This document shows positions 1 through 5,532 of a DNA stretch of 7,519 bases, one piece after another. Location: the NCBI GenBank assembly GCA_022704985.1, contig JAKJFI010000041.1, positions 1 through 7,519 on the forward strand, in the 5' to 3' direction. The notes under the pieces were generated by a model that saw only the letters and a list, made by a program, of their open reading frames with translations, ran no database searches and was not told the DNA's origin. Position 1 is the stretch's first letter, and each line of letters begins with the position of its first letter. Made by a program: the position numbers and the translations under genes. This DNA is from Candidatus Omnitrophota bacterium (GTDB lineage: Bacteria; Ratteibacteria; UBA8468; B48-G9; JAFGKM01).

Positions 1-1214
1 TTCGCCACGTTGCCCGATTCGCTCCGCGCTTTCCAGTATTCCCCATGTACAAAGACGGTGCCTTCAGGCGTTAACGCTTTTACGACCCGCGCCTTCTCGC
101 CTACAAGTCCTTCTTTTCCGGTAGTGACTTTCCGTTCCTTTGTTCTCCATGCAAACCATGCGGCAATCCACAACATGAGCCCGACTGCTGCCGTGGCTGC
201 GGCGATAAGCCCTGCGGGGACGCTGAATTCCGAGACGGGCCTGAAGAGGAAAAACGATCCTATCATAAGCGTTATTATACCTGAAATGATAAACAATCCG
301 AAAGATGGCGTGATTGCTTCTATGACGAAGAATATGAAACTTACGGCTATCAGCAATAAACCTGCTACGTTTATCGACAGAGTATGCAGTGCAAAGAATG
401 CAAGTATGAGCGATACCGTGCCGACTATGCCGGGAATTCCAAACCCCGGGTTGTAAAGCTCAAGCATTATCCCGAGGGTGCCTAACATAAGGAGCATATA
501 GGCGACGTTCGGCTCGGAGATAATCTTGAGAATCCGTTCTTTAACGCTTTCTCTGGGCGTCAGCAGGCGAGCATCTGCGGTATTAAGTATTTTCCCGCCT
601 TCGCTCGTTTGAACGCTCCTCCCGTTTGCCGCAGAGAGAAGCGATGCGGCATTTTCCGCCACAATGTCTATGATTCCCGTTTTCAGCGCTTCCGTTTCCG
701 TTGCCGAGATGCTTTCCCTGACGGCTCTTTCGGCCCATTCTATGTTTCTGCCCCGGTGGTTTGCGATGCTTTTTATAAAACTGGCGGTGTCGTTCACTAT
801 CTTTTCTTCCATTGTCTCATCCTGCTTACCCGTGAGCGTCACTGGATGGGCGGCGCCTATGTTGGTTGCAGGAGACATGGCAACGACATGACAGGAGAGC
901 GCGACGAAAACGCCCGCTGAGGCACACTGCGAGCCTTTCGGATGGACAAATCCTATTACCGGTATATCCGACGCCAGGATTTCCTGAACTATCTTTCTCG
1001 TGGAGGATAGCAAACCTCCGGGGGTATTTATCGTCAGCATAACGAAGTCCGCATTGTTCTTCCTTGCCAGCGTCAGCGTGTTTTTTATCTGGTAGTATGT
1101 GATGGGACCTATCGCACCGTCTATATTGAGAACGTAACCGGTGCTTCCCTCCGCTTTTACCGATGCGGCGGCAAGCAGTATGCAAAACAGTGCGGATAAT
1201 AAAAACTTCTTCAT
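1..1214 (-). CDS. NfeD-family membrane-bound serine protease (ClpP-like domain plus NfeD C-terminal domain), 3' end cut by the window
   Basis: This is a membrane-anchored protease of the NfeD/1510-N type. Archaeal homologues cut the hydrophobic C-terminus of a partner stomatin (slipin); that role is family knowledge, not shown here. The visible 404 residues start with a signal peptide (about 1-21, ending VKA). A ClpP-like domain follows to about residue 190, with NTPGG at 63-67, the nucleophile in ASAG (Ser99) and the dyad lysine in EEKIVND (Lys138), then the RGRN motif at 154-157. Hydrophobic segments lie at about 237-253, 260-280, 283-299, 304-324 and 332-356. The start of the OB-fold NfeD domain (GLVGEKARV, GEYWKARS) reaches the window edge, so perhaps 20-40 residues are missing. 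I chose the ATG at 1214 because AGGA lies 5 bases upstream; the in-frame ATG at 1220 overlaps that site. Cys97 and Cys108 flank the nucleophile. Family assignment is firm; the substrate is unknown. Confidence 0.93.
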   Translation of the reverse strand, partial: MKKFLLSALFCILLAAASVKAEGSTGYVLNIDGAIGPITYYQIKNTLTLARKNNADFVMLTINTPGGLLSSTRKIVQEILASDIPVIGFVHPKGSQCASAGVFVALSCHVVAMSPATNIGAAHPVTLTGKQDETMEEKIVNDTASFIKSIANHRGRNIEWAERAVRESISATETEALKTGIIDIVAENAASLLSAANGRSVQTSEGGKILNTADARLLTPRESVKERILKIISEPNVAYMLLMLGTLGIMLELYNPGFGIPGIVGTVSLILAFFALHTLSINVAGLLLIAVSFIFFVIEAITPSFGLFIISGIITLMIGSFFLFRPVSEFSVPAGLIAAATAAVGLMLWIAAWFAWRTKERKVTTGKEGLVGEKARVVKALTPEGTVFVHGEYWKARSESGNVA

Positions 1215-1219
1215 TTTCA

Positions 1220-1226
1220 TCCTTTC
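1220..1226 (-). promoter_or_regulatory. Ribosome binding site of the nfeD-type gene, deciding the start
   Basis: On the minus strand the sequence GAAAGGA ends 5 bases before the ATG at 1214. Two in-frame ATGs are present, at 1220 and 1214. The purine tract runs into the first one, leaving it no spacer, so the second fits much better. The choice changes the protein by only two residues. Confidence 0.6.
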
Positions 1227-1243
1227 TTATCGCTCACTGTTAC

Positions 1244-1272
1244 ATAATACGATATTTGTCCTGTTTTGACAA
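1244..1272 (-). promoter_or_regulatory. Sigma70-type promoter for the nfeD-type gene
   Basis: Reading the minus strand, TTGTCA (1272-1267) is followed by exactly 17 bases and then TATTAT (1249-1244). Each hexamer matches consensus at 5 of 6 positions, and the spacer is optimal. The expected start of transcription is near 1237, giving a short leader of about 23 bases before the ATG at 1214. The -35 hexamer overlaps that of the divergent cimA promoter by five bases. Confidence 0.7.
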
Positions 1273-1294
1273 AAGCCTGTCCGGAGTGTAGAAT
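1266..1294 (+). promoter_or_regulatory. Sigma70-type promoter for cimA
   Basis: A perfect -35 hexamer TTGACA (1266-1271) is followed by 17 bases and TAGAAT (1289-1294, 5 of 6 to consensus). Transcription should start at about 1301-1303, leaving a leader of roughly 75 bases before the cimA ATG at 1377. The TG at 1287-1288 directly abuts the -10 hexamer and is not in the usual extended -10 position. The quality of both hexamers and the spacer makes this the best promoter in the window. Confidence 0.75.
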
Positions 1295-1301
1295 TTGCGA
1301 T

Positions 1302-1350
1302 ATGAAAGAGGGTAAATCTTAGTTCCTCGCCTTGAAAGCATATCGGGGAA
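1302..1350 (+). promoter_or_regulatory. cimA leader with a six-codon frame and a possible small hairpin
   Basis: The predicted cimA transcript begins almost on an ATG (1302) that opens a six-codon frame, MKEGKS, with TAG at 1320-1322. Directly after it, 1323-1329 (TTCCTCG) can pair with 1344-1350 (CGGGGAA) through seven pairs, one of them G-U, around a 14-base loop. There is no run of Ile, Leu or Val codons and no U-tract after the stem. It therefore lacks the marks of a classical amino acid attenuator, and both elements may be chance. Confidence 0.2.
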
Positions 1351-1364
1351 TGTTCGAGATAAAT

Positions 1365-1368
1365 GGAG
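1365..1368 (+). promoter_or_regulatory. Ribosome binding site of cimA, deciding the start
   Basis: GGAG lies 8 bases before the ATG at 1377. That ATG begins MKKIEIYDTTLRDG, the expected N-terminus of this family. An upstream in-frame TTG at 1332 would add 15 residues with no family resemblance and has no Shine-Dalgarno sequence, so it is not used here. Confidence 0.75.
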
Positions 1369-1376
1369 AAGATGAA

Positions 1377-2933
1377 ATGAAAAAGATTGAGATATACGAT
1401 ACCACCTTGCGTGATGGCGCCCAGGGGGAGTCTGTTGCTTTCACAATCAAGGATAAAATCAGGATTGTCGAGAAGCTTGATGAATTCGGGATAGATTTTG
1501 TAGAAGGCGGATGGCCAGGCTCAAATCCCAAGGATGTCTCTTTTTTCAATAAGGTGAAGAACAGAAAATTTGAAAACATAAAAATAGTGGCGTTCGGCAG
1601 TACGAGGAGAAAGAATTTTTCCGCCGATACCGATCCGTTTTTGAAAAAACTGCTTGAGAGCGGAGTAGAGGTTATCACGATTTTCGGCAAGTCATGGGAT
1701 TTGCATGTAAAGGAGGTTTTCAGAATCTCGCCTTCGGAGAACCTGGATATGATAGAGGATTCCGTGAGGTTTCTCAGAAAGGAGGGAAGAAGGGTTTTTT
1801 TTGACGCCGAACATTTTTTTGACGGCTACAAGGAGAATCCTGATTATGCCCTGAAAACGCTCGCCGCCGCAGAGTCCGCGGGGGCGGAAAAGATAATACT
1901 TTGCGATACCAACGGCGGTTCGCTTCCGTTCGAGATAGAAAAAATAATCGGGAAGGTGGTTTCCGTGACCGGCATTCCTCTGGGAATACATACCCATAAT
2001 GATTCCGGCCTTGCGGTTTCAAATTCCATAACGGCCGTCAAGGCAGGCGCCGTACAGGTTCAGGGTACCATAAACGGCATAGGAGAGAGATGCGGCAATG
2101 GCGACCTTTCCGTCATCATTCCAATCCTGCAATTGAAGATGGGATACACGTGCGTTGACAGCCAGAATCTCGCGCGCCTTACGGAGGTGTCTCGTTTCGT
2201 TTATGAAACCGCCAACATGATACCTCCGAGTTCACAGCCTTTTGTGGGAATGAGCGCTTTTGCCCACAAGGGCGGGGTGCATGTGGATGCGGTTAACAAA
2301 AACCCCGTGACATACGAACATGTGGATCCTGTGAGGGTAGGCAACAAGAGAAGGGTTCTTATATCAGAACTTTCCGGCAAAAGCACCATACTTCAAAAGG
2401 CAAAGAAGTACAACCTTGATAACGATCCTGTGAGCATAAAGAAAATTCTTGATACCGTCACCAGTCTTGAAAACGCGGGGTACCAGTTTGAGGCTGCCGA
2501 GGGTTCGTTTGACATTATGGTGAGGAAAACCCTGGGCGAATACAGGAAGCTTTTTACCGTTGAAGGTTTCCGGGTCATTGTGGAGAAAAGAGGGAAAAGG
2601 GTTGTTTCGGAAGCAACGGTAAAAATCAGGGTTGGTAAGACGGTTGAGCATACCGCAAGCGAAGGCAACGGCCCTGTGAATGCTCTTGACAATGCACTCA
2701 GGAAAGCGCTGGTCAAGTTCTATCCGGAGATAGAGACCATAAAGCTCACCGATTACAAGGTCAGGATACTGCATCCGGAAGAGGCGACCGCCGCGGTGAC
2801 AAGAGTTGTCATAGAGACTACCGACGAAGACGGTATGTGGGGTACTATCGGGGTTTCCGAGAATATCATTGAAGCATCATGGAAAGCTTTGATAGACAGC
2901 GTTGAGTATAAACTTCACAAAATACCGGTATGA
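1377..2933 (+). CDS. cimA: (R)-citramalate synthase, first step of the pyruvate route to isoleucine
   Basis: The enzyme condenses acetyl-CoA with pyruvate to give (R)-citramalate (EC 2.3.3.21), a precursor of 2-oxobutanoate and hence isoleucine made without threonine deaminase. The 518-residue protein matches the GSU1798/TIGR00977 citramalate synthase type in length and motifs. It starts with DTTLRDGAQGES (8-19), where Arg12 and Asp13 belong to the active site. VEGGWPGSNP follows and is typical of CimA of this type. Other marks are DAEHFFDGY, the metal-binding HTHND with His205 and His207, and GERCGNGDLS with Asn241. FAHKGGVHVDAV and the linker region come next. The C-terminal 130-150 residues form a LeuA-type dimer/allosteric domain (TRVVIE, WGTIGVSENIIEAS), which usually gives feedback control by isoleucine. 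Homocitrate or isopropylmalate synthase is less likely because of the GGWPGSNP segment. It is transcribed alone from 1266-1294 and faces the transporter gene. Confidence 0.93.
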   Translation: MKKIEIYDTTLRDGAQGESVAFTIKDKIRIVEKLDEFGIDFVEGGWPGSNPKDVSFFNKVKNRKFENIKIVAFGSTRRKNFSADTDPFLKKLLESGVEVITIFGKSWDLHVKEVFRISPSENLDMIEDSVRFLRKEGRRVFFDAEHFFDGYKENPDYALKTLAAAESAGAEKIILCDTNGGSLPFEIEKIIGKVVSVTGIPLGIHTHNDSGLAVSNSITAVKAGAVQVQGTINGIGERCGNGDLSVIIPILQLKMGYTCVDSQNLARLTEVSRFVYETANMIPPSSQPFVGMSAFAHKGGVHVDAVNKNPVTYEHVDPVRVGNKRRVLISELSGKSTILQKAKKYNLDNDPVSIKKILDTVTSLENAGYQFEAAEGSFDIMVRKTLGEYRKLFTVEGFRVIVEKRGKRVVSEATVKIRVGKTVEHTASEGNGPVNALDNALRKALVKFYPEIETIKLTDYKVRILHPEEATAAVTRVVIETTDEDGMWGTIGVSENIIEASWKALIDSVEYKLHKIPV

Positions 2934-2980
2934 TTTCATCCTGAGAGCGGTGTACTATATAAGAGTGGTATGTGATTCTT

Positions 2981-4885
2981 TTATGCCCAGAACAGTATGT
3001 TGCCTGTTTTGCCCGCAAAATAGTCGATGAAAAGCCATATGCCGTTGACGACAAACTGCCCGACTATAAGTCCAATGAAAAAGAGTTTGCCTTTTTCGTA
3101 CACCTGAGATCCCCCGTAACGCAGTATCATGGTTTTTACCAGCCATCCTATGAATATCGAAAACCAGAGTGAGTTGGTCATCATTACGGTTGAAAAAGCG
3201 AGTCCCAGCGGGTGGAACGGAAACCACAGGAACCGCGACCGCAATATCTGCATAAAAATGGTCAGCACCGCACCTATTCCGATAAAAAGAACGTAAATTG
3301 CATCAGTGCCGACCGGCTGTTTTATTTTTTCCGCTACATACCTCCACGGGTATTGCGGCCCGCCGACAAAGAACCACGAGTTTGCATTTATCGCTCCATA
3401 CCTGTACCCGAGCAAAAGCGTTGTCCATACGGATGCAAAGAGAGTTACCACAATAGAAAGGATTATTGCCCAGAAAATGATTTTCTTTTTTTGTTTTACT
3501 TCCTCGAGCATCTTCAGTCCGTTTGCCACCGAGGCCATAACGAACGTTCTTACATCCGAGGAATAGACAAACGTGAGTCCCAGAGCGCAGAGACCCGAAG
3601 GGCCTATTCTTTCGGAGCCGAGCAGGGATGTTGTGGCAACCGGAGATATTACCGGTGCGCGCGTTGCCGCAAGGCCTCCTTCGGCCACGGCCCTTGTAAT
3701 GCCGATAAATATTATGAAAGCAAAGAAGATGAACAATATCGCAGGCAGTGGAGACAGCCCGCTGATTATAAGCCACGCGAATATGAAGAGAAGCGATACA
3801 ATCGTTCCCCAGAATGCGACATTGTAGGAAACGATTTCATTCTCATCGGAGGAACAGGGCTCTTTTCTCAACGCCTTTCTCAGCACGCCGGAAAGATTCT
3901 TTCTGGAGACGTAAAATCCGTACAGTACTATAACAAGCAGGGAACCGAAAGACTGCCATCCGAGAAGAGGTCTGTCCTCGCTGTACGGCAGAAACTCCGT
4001 GATTCCATATCCCATGATATTAAAGAATCCCTGCTGGAATGTTGCGAAAAGGCAGAAAAACCACAGGCTGAAAGCAAGAGGGAGGTTTATAAAATATGCG
4101 AAGCCTATCATGGGGAAGCTTATCCTGAACTGGAGCCCCACCGTTCTTCTGAACAAGGGAACAGAGCTTACCAGATTTATCGAAGGCATGAGAGGCTGAT
4201 AATTATGAAGAGCATTGATGCAACCTATGGTGAAAGGGATAAGGAAACCGAACCAGAAAATACGGTTTTTAAAAATCCCGTTTTCCGATGCGTGGATGAG
4301 TTCAATTGGAGTTTTTGTCAGCGGGTAATTCAGTTTTTCGCTTTCAACCCATTGTTTCCTGAGGATGACCATGAGGAAAATCATTACAAGAAATACCGCA
4401 AGGATAAGCAACGTCCATGAGAAAAGCGGGGTTATCCATGCCTTCCAGGGTATGGAATGTCCTTTCGGTATACCTTCGAAAAACCACCTGACGGCATCGC
4501 TGTCCTGCACGACGGTCCATTTGCGTATGTGGGGCAGTATCAGATGGTCCCACTGGTTCTGGGGCGATGCGTAGTAGAGCGTGCCTGCCAGAAGCGGTAC
4601 AAGATAAAGGGTCAGTCCCATGGTGGGGATTGAACAGGATACAAGCATCATTATGTATATCAGAATAAGTTCTGCTGAAGAGAACGAGCCTCGTGGAAAA
4701 TATTTTTTTGAGAGGTAGTTGTACAGCGCCAGCCAGAAAATGAAAAAAATTGCCGCAGGAGTGGTAAAGTCGAGAGCCATGTACGAACCCTGCAAAACCA
4801 TCAGGTTATAAACGTTGCCTGCGCCTATGCATAAGGAAAGAATTGCTCCAAGAACAACAGCTCTTTTACGAAATCCGTTTCTCAT
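2981..4885 (-). CDS. DUF6785/DUF6784-type polytopic membrane protein, OPT-transporter-like
   Basis: This is a 634-residue inner-membrane protein with about 13-15 hydrophobic helices, for example near 8-30, 42-60, 152-177, 206-226, 255-282, 311-328, 355-376, 379-398, 468-492, 526-547 and 600-622. I recognise the DUF6785 (N-terminal) and DUF6784 (C-terminal) pattern. The marks are the soluble EGIPKGHSIPW loop (138-147), VESEKLNYPL (180-189), TRAVAEGGLAATRAP (397-411), FPFHPLG (555-561) and WLVKTMILRYGG (581-592). The family resembles oligopeptide transporters (OPT), but to my knowledge its substrate has not been determined, so peptide or metal-chelate uptake is only a guess. I chose the ATG at 4885 because GAGGGAG ends 7 bases before it; the GTG two codons upstream lies almost on that site. 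The gene is last in the minus-strand cluster, 56 bases after the PLD gene. Confidence 0.75.
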   Translation of the reverse strand: MRNGFRKRAVVLGAILSLCIGAGNVYNLMVLQGSYMALDFTTPAAIFFIFWLALYNYLSKKYFPRGSFSSAELILIYIMMLVSCSIPTMGLTLYLVPLLAGTLYYASPQNQWDHLILPHIRKWTVVQDSDAVRWFFEGIPKGHSIPWKAWITPLFSWTLLILAVFLVMIFLMVILRKQWVESEKLNYPLTKTPIELIHASENGIFKNRIFWFGFLIPFTIGCINALHNYQPLMPSINLVSSVPLFRRTVGLQFRISFPMIGFAYFINLPLAFSLWFFCLFATFQQGFFNIMGYGITEFLPYSEDRPLLGWQSFGSLLVIVLYGFYVSRKNLSGVLRKALRKEPCSSDENEIVSYNVAFWGTIVSLLFIFAWLIISGLSPLPAILFIFFAFIIFIGITRAVAEGGLAATRAPVISPVATTSLLGSERIGPSGLCALGLTFVYSSDVRTFVMASVANGLKMLEEVKQKKKIIFWAIILSIVVTLFASVWTTLLLGYRYGAINANSWFFVGGPQYPWRYVAEKIKQPVGTDAIYVLFIGIGAVLTIFMQILRSRFLWFPFHPLGLAFSTVMMTNSLWFSIFIGWLVKTMILRYGGSQVYEKGKLFFIGLIVGQFVVNGIWLFIDYFAGKTGNILFWA

Positions 4886-4892
4886 GTGCACG

Positions 4893-4899
4893 CTCCCTC
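4893..4899 (-). promoter_or_regulatory. Ribosome binding site of the DUF6785-type gene, deciding the start
   Basis: On the minus strand GAGGGAG (4899-4893) ends 7 bases before the ATG at 4885, which is near-ideal spacing. An in-frame GTG at 4891 would leave only one base of spacer, so the ATG is preferred. Confidence 0.65.
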
Positions 4900-4909
4900 A
4901 ATCATAAGT

Positions 4910-4918
4910 ATTTTAACA
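4910..4918 (-). promoter_or_regulatory. Possible extended -10 promoter in front of the DUF6785-type gene
   Basis: The minus strand reads TGTTAAAAT (4918-4910): a TAAAAT -10 hexamer, 5 of 6 to consensus, preceded by the TGN of an extended -10. No convincing -35 stands at 16-18 bases; the nearest candidate, TTGAAT (4945-4940), is 24 bases away. If real, it would allow the transporter to be expressed apart from the topA cluster, with a leader of about 18-20 bases. The A/T-rich composition means it could be chance. Confidence 0.3.
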
Positions 4919-4941
4919 TATCTCTCGCGATAATTCTATAT

Positions 4942-5532
4942 TCAAGGGGAAGAGGATGGCGACAGAAATGCGCGACATTCCTTTTTCATATCCTCGAAGT
5001 ATCTTGTGTAATACTCCGCAAGTTCCGGGGAATCGATGACAACATTAGTTTCATTGTTCTTCGCCATGGCTGAATATGACCAGTTGGCGCTTCCGATTAT
5101 AACGAATCTCCTGTCGATTATCAGAAGTTTTGCATGGGTATTTTTCGCGGGGAGGTCAAGATATACCGCTATCCCGTTGTTTGCAAGCAAGGCGCCCGTT
5201 TTCAGGTTCTCGCCTGCCGCGTGCGAATCATAATCGCTGTTTGACTGGTTCAGTATCAATTCAACCGTTACACCTCTTTTCTTTGCCGCCATCAGTTCTC
5301 TTATGAGCAGATTCGTCGGGCTGGTATCTCTGTACCTGGGGTCATCATAGTAACTTGCATGGAACATTATTATATAGATGGATTTTGTTGATTTTTTCAG
5401 CAAGGTAAGAACAGTGTCTTTATATTCTTCGTTGTTGGCAGGGGATATCCTGCCTTCAAAAAATTTTGGAGAAGCATACGCTTTTGAAAAGAGTATAGAC
5501 AAAAACAGTAAAGCGGTTATGAATTTTCGCAT
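4942..5532 (-). CDS. Secreted phospholipase D-family protein with a single HKD motif, probably a nuclease
   Basis: A 196-residue exported protein of the PLD superfamily. A signal peptide covers about 1-20, with a hydrophobic core at 5-15 and a likely AYA cleavage site before Ser21. The single HKD motif is HAKLLIID: His133, Lys135 and Asp140. It is followed by GSANWS (147-152) and a conserved NNETNVVI stretch. Proteins of this size with one motif, such as the Nuc endonuclease of plasmid pKM101 or NucT of Helicobacter, form dimers in which two motifs make one active site; they act on DNA or RNA more often than on lipids. I infer a periplasmic nuclease; phospholipase activity is possible. The start ATG (5532) directly follows the stop codon of the HisA-like gene. 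AGGA (5543-5540) inside that gene sits 7 bases upstream, which suggests coupled translation. The last residues, FLSPSSSP, form a short Ser/Pro tail. Confidence 0.85.
   Translation of the reverse strand: MRKFITALLFLSILFSKAYASPKFFEGRISPANNEEYKDTVLTLLKKSTKSIYIIMFHASYYDDPRYRDTSPTNLLIRELMAAKKRGVTVELILNQSNSDYDSHAAGENLKTGALLANNGIAVYLDLPAKNTHAKLLIIDRRFVIIGSANWSYSAMAKNNETNVVIDSPELAEYYTRYFEDMKKECRAFLSPSSSP

Noticed and set aside
10..456. A 148-codon open frame on the plus strand
   Set aside because: It is antisense to the NfeD-type gene, whose minus-strand translation shows a signal peptide, protease motifs and membrane helices. The plus-strand product resembles nothing.
826..1185. A 119-codon minus-strand frame
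   Set aside because: It is out of frame within the NfeD-type gene and lacks any domain; the frame starting at 1214 contains the ASAG nucleophile and NTPGG motifs.
1332..1376. A TTG-initiated N-terminal extension of cimA
   Set aside because: It has no Shine-Dalgarno sequence, the extension bears no family resemblance, and the ATG at 1377 has GGAG at 8 bases and gives the canonical N-terminus.
2922..2931. Perfect 10-base palindrome ATACCGGTAT at the end of cimA, considered as a terminator or operator
   Set aside because: It has no loop, no T-run follows on the plus strand, and it lies in the last codons of cimA. A ten-base palindrome of this kind can occur by chance.
3212..4420. A 402-codon open frame on the plus strand
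   Set aside because: It lies antisense within the DUF6785-type membrane protein gene. Its product is rich in charged residues, Arg, Tyr and Pro, with no recognisable domain, as expected from reading a membrane-protein gene backwards. The minus-strand frame has clear family motifs.
4919..4932. Short inverted repeat TATC...GATA around TCTCGC, considered as a terminator between the PLD and transporter genes
   Set aside because: Only four A/T-rich pairs and no T-run in the right place; too weak to be a terminator.
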